Counted from the first letter of the stretch, positions 1 to 11,470 are shown. The stretch: 64,000 bases of DNA from Lycorma delicatula (GCF_047948215.1 NC_134462.1:121046937-121110936); one strand, 5' to 3'. Notes: generated by a model not told the origin, from the letters alone. Made by a program: numbers and translations.

Positions 1-975
1 TCAGCAAATCGTAGCATCTTTATCTTTTCACCTTGTACTGTTACTCCGAATCTAAATTGTTCTTTAACATCATTAACTGCTAGTTCCATGTAAAGATTAA
101 AAAGTAACGGAGATAGGGAACATCCTTGTCGGACTCCCTTTCTTATTACGGCTTCTTTCTTATGTTCTTCAATTATTACTGTTGCTGTTTGGCTCCTGTA
201 CATGTTAGCAATTGTTCTTCTATCTCTGTATTTGAACCCTAATTTTTTTTAAATGCTGAACATTTTATTCCAGTCTACGTTATCGAATGCCTTTTCTAGG
301 TCTATAAACGCTAAGTATGTTGGTTTGTTTTTCTTTAATCTTCCTTCTACTATTAATCTGAGGCCTAAAATTGCTTCCCTTGTCCCTATACTTTTCCTGA
401 AACCAAATTGGTCTTCTCCTAACACTTCTTCCACTCTCCTCTCAATTCTTCTGTATAGAATTCTAGTTAAGATCTTTGATGCATGACTAGGTAAACTAAT
501 TGTTCTGTATTCTTCACATTTATCTGCCCCTGCTTTCTTTGGTATCATTACTATAACACTTTTTTTGAAGTCTGACGGAAATTCCCCTTTTTCATAAATA
601 TTACACACCAGTTTGTATAATCTATCAATCGCTTCCTCATCTGCACTGCGCAGTAATTCTACAGGTATTCCGTCTATTCCAGGAGCCTTTCTGCCATTTA
701 AATCTTTTAATGCTCTCTTAAATTCATATCTCAGTATTGTTTCTCCCATTTCATCCTCCTCAACTTCCTCTTCTTCCTCTATAACACCATTTTCTAATTC
801 ATTTCCTCCGTATAACTCTTCAATATATTCCACCCATCTAACGACTTTACCTTTCGTATTTTATATTAGTGTACCATCTTTGTTTAACACATTATTAGAT
901 TTTAATTTATGTACCCCAAAATTTTCCTTAACTTTCCTGTACGCTCCGTCTATTTTACCAATGTTTCTTACTTAA
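1..975 (-). pseudogene. LINE (non-LTR retrotransposon) reverse transcriptase remnant, cut by window edge
   Basis: Minus-strand remnant of a LINE ORF2 reverse transcriptase. From the 5' side it reads a linker (KIDGAYRKVKENFG), then RT core motifs: GRKAPGIDGIPVELL, IPKKAG, EYRTISLPSHASKILTRILY, EDQFGFRKSIGTREAI and the first catalytic aspartate block FIDLEKAFDNVDW. The same frame continues past a TAA at 249-251 into RRTIANMYRSQTATV and RKGVRQGCSLSPLLFNLYME. It reaches the base before the FADD active-site box exactly at base 1, so the catalytic box and thumb lie outside the window. A second in-frame TAA is near 868-870 and a third near the 5' limit (about 970). This is a decayed, 5'-truncated copy; only about 194 codons (833-249) are uninterrupted. 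It appears to be the same family as the tails at 2670-3029 and 39078-39286. The LINE call is secure; the clade is not assigned. Confidence 0.93.
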
Positions 976-1900
976 GGGATACAAAAATATTGTTGCTTTA
1001 CACTAATCGCCTTAGTTTTTTTTTACAGTTGTTATGCACATGCTTATCACCTGAGGTACAGGTGACGTTAATCGCAATTGCATTTTCTTAGAGTAACGAT
1101 CATTATACGATCAGTCCTTGTGGCGCACAGAATGAATTTTTAGGGTTGAATCCACTACTCTGTGGTGAAAATGTTAATTTGAAACTACGTATTTGACTTA
1201 ATGAAAATGGCAACGGGAAATCGACTCGGTCCTTATTTTTCCTAGTAAGATCGGCATATAACTTCCTGTATAGTTATTCAAGAGTAAAAAGTTTGAAGTC
1301 AGCCTTTGACATTTTATAGGGACGACTTAATATTTGTTTTCAGAATGTTATTCTTGAGATATTTCAGGCATTACCGAATCACCAGGCTGGAAGAGGATAC
1401 AGAATGACACGTTTTTAATAGAATTGTGTGGTGATTTATTGTAGATGATTACTATAGAATTATTTTAGCTTATCTAAGTACTCTTATTGCCGATTTATGT
1501 ATTTGTTAATGCGTATGATATTCCAGAAGTAATGGGTGATCTGTATGTTGTTATATCTCTGAATCGATAGACCAGGATGTATAATTTATTAGAACGTATC
1601 GAAAAAATAACGGACGAGAGGTAATAACAAAGAATCTTTATCGTTAAAAAATGTTTTGCCAGGACTCGATCTGTTCACTTCCCTACCGGAAGTCATCATT
1701 AACATTGTCTCCGACTCGTTCATATCGGTTTTTGCATAGTTTAATTTTGGTTTTTGTGGCAATAAAAACATTATTTCATAGCAAAGATTATGTGGAACTG
1801 TTATTGTAATATTAACTACCCTCAACTAAGATTTTTATAAATTTTAAATTATTTTATTCCGGCGTTTTTTAACGGTCTAAACGTAGTGGAATTTAAAGTT
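976..1900. other. Gene-free AT-rich stretch
   Basis: I see no coding signal, RNA gene or recognised repeat here. A 78-codon minus-strand ORF at 1589-1825 has no family motif and ordinary AT-rich composition, so it is treated as chance. Confidence 0.5.
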
Positions 1901-1916
1901 CAGGTTGTCGATATTT

Positions 1917-2212
1917 AAACCCACCGGGTTGGTCTAGTGGTTAACGCGTCTTCCCAAATCAGCTGATTTGGAAGTCGAGAGTTACAGCGTTCAAGTCCTA
2001 GTAAAGCCAGATATTTTTACATGGATTTGAATAATAGATCGTGGATACCGGTGTTCTTTGGTGGTTGGGTTTCAATTAACCACACATCTCAGGTACGGTC
2101 GAACTGAGAATGTACAAGACTACACTTCATTTACACTCATACATATCATCCTCATTCATCCTCTGAAGAATTATCTAAACGGTAGTTACCGGAGGCTAAA
2201 CAGGAAAAAGAA
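1917..2212 (+). mobile_element. tRNA-derived SINE, family 1, full length
   Basis: About 296 bp. The head is tRNA-like with an internal RNA polymerase III A box (TGGTCTAGTGGTTAACG) and B box (GCGTTCAAGTCCTAG). An unrelated body follows, with ATACCGGTGTTCTTTGG and TTTCAATTAACCACACATC. The 3' tail reads TTACCGGAGGCTAAACAGG and ends in an A-rich run. It is flanked by near-perfect 15-bp target-site duplications: AGGTTGTCGATATTT at 1902-1916 and AGGTTATCGATATTT at 2213-2227, with one mismatch. Such duplications are expected from LINE-driven retrotransposition. Other copies lie at 5765, 20089 (-), 22069 (-), 23217, 34637 and 61374. It is non-coding and would rely on a LINE for mobility. Confidence 0.9.
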
Positions 2213-2669
2213 AGGTTATCGATATTTGTAAGTTTAAAAAAGATATAAATTAGATCGGTTTAAACATTTTTTATCGGCAATATTTCATTAGCTTAAGTAG
2301 ATTCTGCTATTTTTTGCTTCTAACGCTAATTAATTTTATTTACTCGTAATCAGATCGCTTTGGTTGAATGAATATACATTTCAAATTTTTATTTTGTTTG
2401 CTCTTATGTAAATATATATTTAGTATGCATATATTATTTTTTTTAAATTTATATTAGAAATATAATTTTTAGATAAATATCCAATTTTATAGTGATAATT
2501 AATTACTTTTTTTTTCTTATGAAACAGAGCACTTAACGTTATATTGTACGTTTGATTAGCAGCTTATCATATTGACCTTGAGTTAATGTTAAGTAATAAT
2601 GTACATGGTAAAATAATATGTCTAATGTAGTAATTTTGTTAATTTATTATGGAATTACTTTGCTTTTTT

Positions 2670-3029
2670 TGATTAGAAGCTTTTGAAATGCGGTGCTATA
2701 GGAGAATGTTAAAAATCAGATGGGTGGATAAAGTGACAAATGAAGAGGTATTGCGGCAAATAGATGAAGAAAGAAGCATTTGGAAAAATATAGTTAAAAG
2801 AAGAGACAGACTTATAGGCCACATACTAAGGCATCCTGGAATAGTCGCTTTAATATTGTAAGGACAAGTAGAAGGGAAAAATTGTGTAGGCAGACCACGT
2901 TTGGAATATGTAAAACAAATTGTTAGGGATGTAGGATGTAGAGGGTATACTGAAATGAAACGACTAGCACTAGATAGGGAATCTTGGAGAGCTGCATCAA
3001 ACCAGTCAAATGACTGAAGACAAAAAAAA
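2670..3029 (+). pseudogene. LINE ORF2 C-terminus plus poly(A) tail, 5'-truncated
   Basis: This reads as the C-terminal end of a LINE ORF2: EAFEMRCYRRMLKIRW, NEEVLRQIDEE, RRDRLIGHILRHPGIVALIL, then VEGKNCVGRPRLEYVKQIV and RESWRAASNQSND followed by TGA. One internal TAA at 2859-2861 replaces what is GAA (Glu) in the sister copy at 39078-39286. The stop codon is followed almost at once by AGAC and a run of A, so the 3' UTR is only a few bases. The 5' edge near 2670 is approximate and I could not define a target-site duplication. It was presumably dead on arrival through 5' truncation, as is usual for LINEs. Confidence 0.9.
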
Positions 3030-4870
3030 AAGTTATAATATTCAACATAACTATACTAATAAACTAACTTCAACTATTTACGTACTAAAGTTTTAATTTA
3101 TATACCTTGCTTATAGTAATACACGTTACCTACCTAAATATGCTATTTTTTTCTAAAATTTCGTTTTGATAAATAATAACGATGATAGCAATACAAAATT
3201 AGGAATTTTTTTAAAATGGGAAAAACTATTGACTATAGTAATTCAGTGGAAAAATATTTATCTTGTATATTTCTTTTTGTAAATAATTATCATTTCCTTT
3301 ATTTATAAATAATTGAAGTGATCGTAAAATCTATGATACCGATATATATATTTTAGAGGTAGTTTCTAATAAAAATTATATCAAAAAGAATAATAATCGA
3401 CTTCAACACAAGATATATATTAAAATTGTTGATGTGAACACACCACATGACTTCGTTTTACGCCTATTAAATTTCATATAAACATGTTTTTAAAATGAAA
3501 AGTGAAATTTTATTTCATTAATAACTTCTGATATTTTTCACACTAGATCGGTTATTGATATGCCAAACGCCGAAAGAAATGCGGAAAATCTTTCCATCCT
3601 GAATGTCCGGAGTTTTTCTGATCAAGGCTACATTTTTCTCATACGCTACCTAATTTCAGTTTCATATTTCTACGCAGAAGCTTTGAGCTTATCCGGTAAA
3701 TTATTTATAGAAAAATAAATAATTAAAAAAATAATTTAACGCTGTACTTAAGCAAAAACTTTCAACCCGGTGGATTATCAGAAAGTTAAGAAAATAAATT
3801 CCGTATAAATATATAATCATATCATTAATTGTAGACAAGTTTAAATTTCCGTGTTAATAGTTTCGTTGTTTTCTTTATAATGGACGTAATTCTGTTTTAC
3901 GTTACATGCTTGACGTTTTTATTGTTAGTTTTTCTATCTAATTTAATATTATAGCAAAGCAGATAATGATGGAAAAGTTTGTTGAAGCATTTACTTTTTC
4001 AGTTAAAGAGAAATATTACTACGGTTTAAAAGTTAAGCGTAGGTTGTAGAAACGGCTCAGAATCAATTAAGAAAGGAAGTAAACGTGTAAAAATAGATGT
4101 AATAAAAGAGGAAAGAGATGGGGAATTGCAGTATTTAAATAAAATTTACTAGGAGCATATCTAATGGTATATTTCTGATATCTGTGACAATCGTAAGGAT
4201 AGCTTTATGCTTCCTTTAATACAGTAATATGTTCATCGTGCGAGTTATAGAATCGGTAACGGCTGGAGACAACCGTTTTGTGGAATACCGCTCGACCGGT
4301 ATGTTGTACAGTCATTTGTTTCGGCTGACTCTCCGACATGTTTCTTTGGTTTTGTTGTATATCGGAGGCGTACCTTCTTCTGGACAGAAGGTAGACCTAC
4401 TGTCAAACTAATTTATTACTTTAATGGTCCCTTTTCTTCCTTTATATATACTATTATTACGTTTAACCTGACTAGAAAAATAAACTGAAATTGATTTCAC
4501 GCGGTGTCCTTGTAGTTCTTATTCTTAAGGAAGGATATAATTGATTATTTTAACTCAAAGCAAAAAAGGACATCGGAAGAAAATTGTGATGTATGATTTA
4601 TGCCCAGAGAACATTTTAAAGTATACTTCCTTCCGACCAAAAAAGAATAACATTAATTATCTGTAGTAGTAAAAGTTTCAAAGATTGTATTAAGCGTTTA
4701 GTGGAAAACTTATTTTTTCTTTTCAACACAATTACTTTTCCTTTTGGAGTCTGTTCAATTTTTGTACGTTTTACACGAACGTAAATAAAGTTAAAAATTA
4801 GTCGAAAAGATACTTTAAATTGGTTTTTTTTAGTTCTTTAAAAAAGATTTCAATAATGAAATGAAAATGC
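3030..4870. other. Gene-free AT-rich stretch with one short repeat fragment
   Basis: Bases 3437-3545 are a minus-oriented fragment of repeat family A, sharing the end GTACGCC/TATTAAATT and AATAACTTCTGAT with the copies at 13505, 53812 and 55052. A 60-codon plus-strand ORF at 4229-4411 has no recognisable motif and is not called. Nothing else is recognised. Confidence 0.5.
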
Positions 4871-5194
4871 GAGGTTAAAAAAAAAATCCTGCAAAGTATC
4901 ACATGACTTTCCTAACAACGTCATTCAAAAAGTACTATTGTAAATTAATTTAAAAAACTAAGAAAAGGCTTCCGAATTATTTAAAATTTGGGAACCCAAA
5001 TATCAAGGGTTTATTTTATTGATTGTGATGATTACCAAAATAAGTTTAAGGATCAAATTCCCAAATTCAAATTCTCAAATTCTTTTATTTCTTTCACTTT
5101 TACAAAATTAATAATTAATGGAGTAATCCTAATACTAATTATAATTGTACTCTAAGGTTATCTATTCATAGTCTAGAACCAATATTAAAATTGT

Positions 5195-5234
5195 TTTATA
5201 CTACAATTTAATATTCATTAAATTGTAGTATAAA
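5195..5234. repeat. Perfect inverted repeat, 18-bp arms, 4-base loop
   Basis: The left arm TTTATACTACAATTTAAT (5195-5212) is matched without mismatch by the right arm (5217-5234), with loop ATTC. Its role is unknown. In such AT-rich DNA short hairpins are common, but an 18-bp perfect arm is longer than expected by chance. Confidence 0.85.
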
Positions 5235-5764
5235 TTGTAATCAAAATCTCGAATGGATTTTGATTTTAGTGGCTTCTTTACGGTTTGGAGAAAATTTAGG
5301 AAAAAATTATTTATAAAGAATCGATCCTTTACGAAAAAAAAATCAATTTAGACGAATCGTTAAAAAAAATTGAAAAAAGTAGAGTAAAACTTTTACGAAA
5401 GTAAAGAAAAATTTGCTTCTCATTTTGGGTCCGGAATATAATATAGGTGCCAATTCTACTTTAATTTTAATTGCCCTTTAAGAGATAAAGGAAAACAAAA
5501 AAAAAGTTTCATAAAAAACTAAGAGCGCTAAAAAACAGAAAACAGAATATACATTTCTTAGAGGTGGGGAATAAATTGTGAGAAAAGGTTTTTAAAAACA
5601 TTCATATATAGGTTAAGGTTAAAAAATTTGCTTAATTAAGATTTCTCTAACTCTAACACGCTCTTGGATAAAGGCTAAAATAAGTAAAAGAAAATTTTCA
5701 AAAAGCATTTCAGCATTTTAGGTCTAGGATCTATAATTTAAAAAAAATTTAGACTTTTTTGATA

Positions 5765-6060
5765 CCCATTGGGTTGGTCTAGTGGTGAACGCGTGTTACT
5801 AAATCAGCTTTTTTAGAAGTCGAGCGTTCCAGCGTTGAAGTCCTAGTAAAGGCAGTTTTGCTTTTATACGGATTTGAATACTACTTCGTGGATACCGGTG
5901 TTCTTTGGTGTTTGGGTTTCAATTAACCACACATCTCAGGAACGGTCGAACTGAGACTGTACAAGAGACTACAGTTCATTTACACTCATACATATCATCC
6001 TCATTCATCATCTGATGTAATACCTGTACGGTAATTACCGGAGGCTAAACAAGAAAAAGA
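5765..6060 (+). mobile_element. tRNA-derived SINE, family 1, full length with perfect 14-bp duplication
   Basis: The same order of parts as the copy at 1917: tRNA-like head with A box (TTGGTCTAGTGGTGAACG) and a slightly mutated B box (GCGTTGAAGTCCTAG), body, and GAGGCTAAACAAGAAAAAG tail. The duplication AGACTTTTTTGATA is perfect at 5751-5764 and 6061-6074, which fixes both ends. It sits inside repeat family C. Confidence 0.95.
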
Positions 6061-6462
6061 AGACTTTTTTGATAGGCTCTATTCATGAAGTATAAACTTA
6101 TAACAATTTTTTTGAAACGTATATTAACCGAAGGGAGTAGAACGAAAAAACAATAAAATATTTATTTCTATTTTAAGTGTGACGGGAGTTGATTTTTTGA
6201 AAATTAAGTTTTTTGGATTATTTAAATATGCACTTTAGGTAAAAAATTTGTTTTAATAAAATCTTCTCTAAAACGCCTTTGAAGAAAATCGAAATTGGTT
6301 TCTCCGCGACATCCTCCGCCCCGTTAACGAATTTTGAAAAATTAATTATCAATGACATACACAGAAATATTTGAGCCAAATTTGAAGAAAAACGGTGTGA
6401 TCAATCCAAAGGTATAAAGCCAAATGCACTGTGATATACATGTGTTTTTTGTTAGTCTAGAT

Positions 6463-6524
6463 CAGCGATCTCCAAATGTTTTTGTTCACGTACCCCTAAG
6501 CAAAAATAATTTTAAGTTGTACTC

Positions 6525-6578
<54 letters not shown>

Positions 6579-6717
6579 ATGTGTGTGTCTGTGTGCGCGC
6601 GCGCCTGTGTGTGCAGTCAAGAATCAACTAATTTTTTATTTATACTACTTTGTCGTACCACCAAGTATCAATCTGCGTACCCCCTGGGGTACGCGTTCCT
6701 CACTTTGGAAACTACTG
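6463..6717. mobile_element. Non-autonomous hAT-type DNA transposon (MITE)
   Basis: A 255-bp element flanked by a perfect 8-bp duplication GTCTAGAT (6455-6462 and 6718-6725), the size typical of the hAT superfamily. Its ends, CAGCGATCTCCAAATG and, inverted, CAGTAGTTTCCAAAGTG, fit the common hAT terminal pattern CAGNGNTTCCCAAA. Near the ends lie TACCCCTAAGC on one side and CCCCTGGGGTACGCG on the other. The centre holds an (AT)n(TG)n microsatellite (about 6526-6612). It has no coding capacity and would need a hAT transposase supplied in trans. Confidence 0.92.
6526..6612. repeat. (AT)n(TG)n(CG)n compound microsatellite
   Basis: Alternating AT passes into TG and then a short GCGCGC run, all inside the hAT element. 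It is likely to vary in length between individuals. Confidence 0.9.
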
Positions 6718-6725
6718 GTCTAGAT

Positions 6726-7913
6726 GTATTAATTGGACCCTAAAACGTAAAGATTTGCAAAAGATTCATTACCCCATTTTTTCTATAATTTCCCTTTGAC
6801 ATAGTGATTCTAGCTTAGTAATTAGGGAATAAAATATGATCATCTTCAGTTTTTAAAATTGAATACAATTTTTAGAACCGAAGTAGTTGAAGCTAGTTAG
6901 CTATTCAGCTTCAAACTGATCGATTAACAAATAAAGATAATTATACAAATATGTTTTTTTCAATATGTTTGTCTAGACATAAATTGACTTATTAAATTAA
7001 ATTACTAGATATCACGTAAAAAAGAGCATTTTGAGGAAAATAAAAGACAAAAGTTTAATTTTATATTCTTATGTCTATCGATAAATTAAAAATTTCAAAT
7101 AAATAAAAGAGAAACTATTGAGAACATTTTTGAGTATATTTTATAAGTTAATATTTATTTTATATATATATATATTCCTCCCATTTACTTCCTTGATCAC
7201 AATTAATAAGATTTAGTTGATTTCATTAGTCAAATTTTTTTAGTTCATTGTAACAATAGCTAGTTTACTATAGTCTTCATTATTCTTTGATTTCTTCTTC
7301 TTATTACAGTCTATATTCATTTTTCAACCAGTCACTGCTTCCCTTTTTTTATTTGTAACATTGTACTTCTTTAGTTAATGGTAACTCTGAATTAATAGCT
7401 TGTAATATTTTAAATTATTGTGCTCGTATTTCTGACAAAGGCGATAATGATTATGACTGTAATATAATGTAATGTAATGACAACAATAATAATAATAACA
7501 ACAATTTTCCCTTTTTTGTATCTGTCCTCATTATTAAATAGGATATAAAAAAATATGGCTCTTCTAAATACTCGTAGTTTTTATTTTACAGATTTAGATT
7601 AGATATAAATCTAAATTTTATTTTAACTTTTAAAAACTAATTTTTTTAATATATTCATTTTTTTTCATTAATCGTATGACCGGTTTGAGGTTGCTTTTCA
7701 CCAGTTTCTGTTCCACGCTCATATTATAATTTTAAAATATTTATTACGGCATTATTTGAGAATAGTTTTTAAGAAATGTCTTAAAAATGAACTCTAAATA
7801 CTCTTTATTTGAAATAATCTAATATTTCACGAGTTACGCAGAGCCATTCACAGAGAATATCACAAACTTTCATAACATTTTCTGCTGGCGAAAATAAAGA
7901 AAAAAATTAAAGG
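6726..7913. other. Gene-free AT-rich stretch
   Basis: No coding signal, RNA gene or recognised element is seen. It holds short AT and ATA/ACA-rich simple sequence, for example around 7160 and 7480. Confidence 0.5.
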
Positions 7914-8706
7914 TAGATTCGGAAACGCTCGTTAGCGAGTATCGGCTGGCAAAAACTTTCGTCCTGGTTGCTGCGAATTCGGTAAAATTAGGTCAAACTG
8001 TAATTTTTTGGACTCAAATTAAGGGGTAAGTTTAGCGGTTTCGTATGAAATCTGACCTGAAAATTGAAAAAGATAGGTTAAACAAGGGTATTTTTTGAGA
8101 AATCTCGGGTAAATACAAAAGATCGAGGTCAAAAACGTAATTATGTTTGGCGTAGAATAACGTTGTTAACTTGATATAAACACATCTCTGTCAGATTTTA
8201 ACTAGGAAACAAAATTGTCAATTTTACAAAACAAAATAATTAAACGTTTAAGAAAAAAAAAGTACAAACACAAACAATAAAGCCAACCTACAAACGAGAA
8301 AATCTCTTCTACTTAAAAATCTGCCTTATACGTTTTGTTTTTTAATAAACATAGAGATTTTTATGATTGTATTTAGATTCTGTGAGCTTTATACATAATC
8401 AAATTCTCTCTTTATTTTGTTTAAAACTTTTACGTGTTTATTATCCATTGAATAAAATTATTTTACACCAAATGTAAAATGGTATGGTTTTCGACCCCAA
8501 TTTTTTGTCTTTTACCCCAGATTTCCCTTGGGTTATTTTTGAAACTACAAAAATATAATTCGGAGGGACCTATTTTTTCCAATTTTTAGTTCATATTTCA
8601 TACAAAACCATCAATTTACTCCTTAATTTGCATCGCAAGAATTACAGTTTGGTTTAATTTTATCGAAAGCGCAATCAGGACAGGTCCGGAAGTGTTTTCA
8701 AATCTA
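7914..8706. mobile_element. Foldback-type element with long, diverged inverted arms
   Basis: The left arm (7914 to about 8140) and the right arm (about 8478-8706, reverse complement) carry the same blocks in order: TAGATT(C/T)GGAAA, TAAAATTA..CAAACTGTAATT, CAAATTAAGG.GTAA, GTATGAAAT.TGA, AAAATTG.AAAA.ATAGGT, then GGGTAAA..ACAAAA and GGTC.AAAA. The arms are clearly diverged and surround a spacer of about 340 bp with no coding signal. I could not find a convincing target-site duplication. It could be a foldback transposon or two family members inserted in opposite directions. Confidence 0.65.
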
Positions 8707-9379
8707 TGTTTATATGAACTTTCTACTTCATTTTCCGCAGTAGAACATGTCTTTAAAATTTGTTACGTTCTTCGTGAATGCAACTTTCTATGTCGCTTTC
8801 TAACTACTATTTTTTTTCTCCTAAAATCTTTTCACTTTTTAATTTAACGTTCCCAGCTACAGCTTTTTTCCTTACTATACAGCAGTTACAACAGGAAAAT
8901 ATATAGATCGGTTCGAAATATCAGTAACGGGTTTTTTTGCGAATGTCGACGTTTCACGATCCTCTTGAGTCCAAAAATAGTTCAGGAAAACCTTAAACAT
9001 TACAGGAAACTGTATGTACGTTTCTTGGCTTACGATAAAAAATGTTAAATTAGACGGTTAATGATCCTTCAATACTTTTCTCTGCAATCTCGTTTTAATT
9101 TGTAAAAAGTGCGTATTAGCCTCATGATATTATAAAATATTCACAAAATGCTAGTTTACATCCACAGTAGCGCCACATTTAAATCTCTCTCTTTCATACT
9201 TTTTTCTCCCCCCTTGATTTCACCGGATGATATAAAGAAAAGATGATTGAGAGAAAGAGAAATTTATCCGCAAAGAAACTACCGTTTTGTTTTTTTTTTT
9301 CTTTTTAACCTGAAGGGTAGTAATTTCAGTTCGGTTGAATCTGGTCGAAATAATGTAGGTGATCTTTCCGTTCAGAACT
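8707..9379. other. Gene-free stretch
   Basis: I see no gene or element in this stretch. Confidence 0.45.
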
Positions 9380-9540
9380 TTTTTTTTAGCCTTTGGGACC
9401 ACCGTTAGGTATTGCTTCAGAAGATGAGATGAAATGAGAATTCTGTAGCGAGTGAAAATACCACGCCTGATTAGGATTCGAACCCAGGACCTTCGGATAA
9501 AAGGCAGAGACGCTACCACTCGCGCCACGGAGGCCAGGCA
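9380..9540 (-). mobile_element. tRNA-derived SINE, family 2
   Basis: On the minus strand this begins with a tRNA-like head: GGCCTCCGTGGCGCGAGTGG, an A-box-like GAGTGGTAGCG, and a consensus B box GGGTTCGAATCCT. The body is short. The tail contains TCTGAAGCAATACCTAACGG and CCCAAAGGCTAAAAAAAAAG. The tail matches the 3' end of SINE family 1 (CTCTGAAGTAATACCT..ACGGT then GGAGGCTAAA), although the tRNA-like heads differ. Related heads occur at 35155, 48497 and possibly 60436. An open frame of about 100 codons runs through it but has no sign of being a protein. Confidence 0.85.
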
Positions 9541-11470
9541 TTTTTACTTCCACAAATTTCTATTTAGGAAGTGAAAAGCACAAGTTAATGACTCAATAAG
9601 TTTGCGTGGACCGTGGTTTTCCTCCACAGATTTAAAAGTTAGCCAAGAACAAGTTATAGTTCATCCCAGGAATTGTTTGATGTGCGTAACTATTTAAAGT
9701 AATATAAACTGATCGATCAGATCTCCAGGTGGAGGTGTAAATGAACTTATACATATTGTGATGACATTTTATGAAGTACGGTGTAAATAATTTGAGGGCA
9801 ATATCAGCATATAAAATGGGAGTCTAATTGGAATCGTCCTAACCATAATTTACTTACGGTTATGAAGGAATTTGTGTTTTGGAAATCTGTTTTATTTTTG
9901 TTTCTTTAGTGCACCGATTTGAGTAAGGTTCAGATTGGTTGATTTCTAAAAGCGTTGTTTTTAAGACCAATTATATATATATATTCGTTCGTCCTTCCCG
10001 TCTAGCCATGGATTTCTTGCCCCCTGGTCCCCCTTTTCTTCATAAAACCCTTGTAAGGATAATAATGATAAATTAAAAAAATTAAATCCTAATCAACTTA
10101 TAAAATCTATCAGTGTATTGTAATTTCTTTAGAGAAATAGATTTTTCAGTACAGGATCCGAAACGTTGAGTGATCTGAAGAATGCGGGTTTAAAAATAGT
10201 TTTTCTCTATCTTAAAAGTAAAAGTGATATGTAGTTACGTTCTTCGTACGGGTAAAAATGTGTTTTTCCCGGTTCTTAGCGTTATCCGACCAACACCAGT
10301 AGGAGGTGGCCGTACTTCGTTTCTCTTTTTTTTTCATTTTTATTTCATGTTTTGTAACCAGGTAACCGGAGAGAGGAGCAGCCAGTTACTTCGAACATTC
10401 AGGAACAGTGGCAGTAGCTATGTTGGTTGAGCCGCGGCGCCGTACACCGTCTAACCCCTTATAAAATCGAAATTCAAAAAATCCGAAAATGGTTTTTCCA
10501 TATTTATCTGAAGAGTATTTTCAAGTCCAATCGAGTGAGTATCTCGTCGTTTAGTATGTTCGGAAATGGGGAAAATTTTCAATCATTATTAAAAAAGTTT
10601 TTACTTTTCTTCACCCCTTTCGAGTTCAAATTTCGAAAAAAGTAGAAATTGGATTTTAAATATTTACATGAAAGTTACACAACCCAAAAAGAATAACATG
10701 TATACAAATTTGGATCAATTTATCTTCAGTAGTTTTGCTGGTCGTTGATTGTGAATCACTCACGACATCTGGTTTTAGAGGTACAGAGATACATTTATAG
10801 ATATAGGTATGTATAGATTATAGGTACAGAGGTATATATAGATACAGTGATATATATATATATATATATAGTTTGGTAGATTTATATATTAAAACTTTTT
10901 ACTTAAAATATTCATATATATATTTTTTTAAATTAATTATATTTGATTGGAGCTACAGTTTATATTTAGATTTCAAATATGTGCAGTGATCATATGAAAA
11001 TTTTTGCTAATAAATATTGCATATATTGAATGGAATGCATTCCAGCACGATATTCAATCCACCAGCTATGCACTTTAATTAAGCTTTCGTCGCGTCTCTT
11101 CAACCCTTCCACAACTCATACCCCTTTTTAACCGTATTACTATTTCAATCGGTCCATTCCACGCAACCACACTTTCCCGATGCTCTTTGCTGTTAAAGTC
11201 TAATTTTGCTTTAACCCGTAATAATATCGGGAGATATATATTCATTTGCACAATCTACGTTAGAAAGGTTTTTACGATTGGAAATGGCATTTTGAAATGA
11301 CATAAATCAAACATTTATTATATTTTTTGTAATTTTTATTAAAATTGAAAATACGTATGCACAGCATTCACAATAAAATTTTTAATTCGTTTAAAGATTA
11401 AGGGATTACATAAAACACATATTTTTAAATAAATAAACGTTCTATTTTTAATTTATTTATTTTACAGTAT
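9541..11470. other. Gene-free stretch
   Basis: Short plus-strand ORFs at 10224-10430 and 10427-10645 show no family motif and are not called. There is a short (AT)n run near 10852-10870. Nothing else is recognised. Confidence 0.45.

Larger units (their letters stand above)
4870..6462 (+). repeat. Dispersed repeat family C, copy 1 (hosts a nested SINE)
   Basis: Non-coding repeat sharing a series of blocks, in the same order, with 42985-43690. Shared landmarks include CAAAGTATC..TGACTTT, AGAATATA..TTTCTTAGA, GGGAATAAAT, ATTCATATATA, TCTAACAC..CTCTT..GATAAAGG, GCATTT..GCATTTTA..TTCAGG/TCTAGG, then GAAGTATAAA and a TTGATTTT(T/C)TGAAA block. It is interrupted at 5765-6060 by a SINE; with the SINE and one duplication removed, the repeat reads on without a gap. 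Type unknown, and both outer edges are approximate. A perfect hairpin lies at 5195-5234. Confidence 0.6.

Noticed and set aside
6526..6612. CRISPR-like or tandem array
   Set aside because: It is a simple dinucleotide repeat inside a hAT element. No spaced direct-repeat array is present anywhere in the window.
9460..9540. A real tRNA gene on the minus strand
   Set aside because: The B box is good, but acceptor-stem and anticodon-arm pairing is poor and a SINE tail follows. It is a SINE head.
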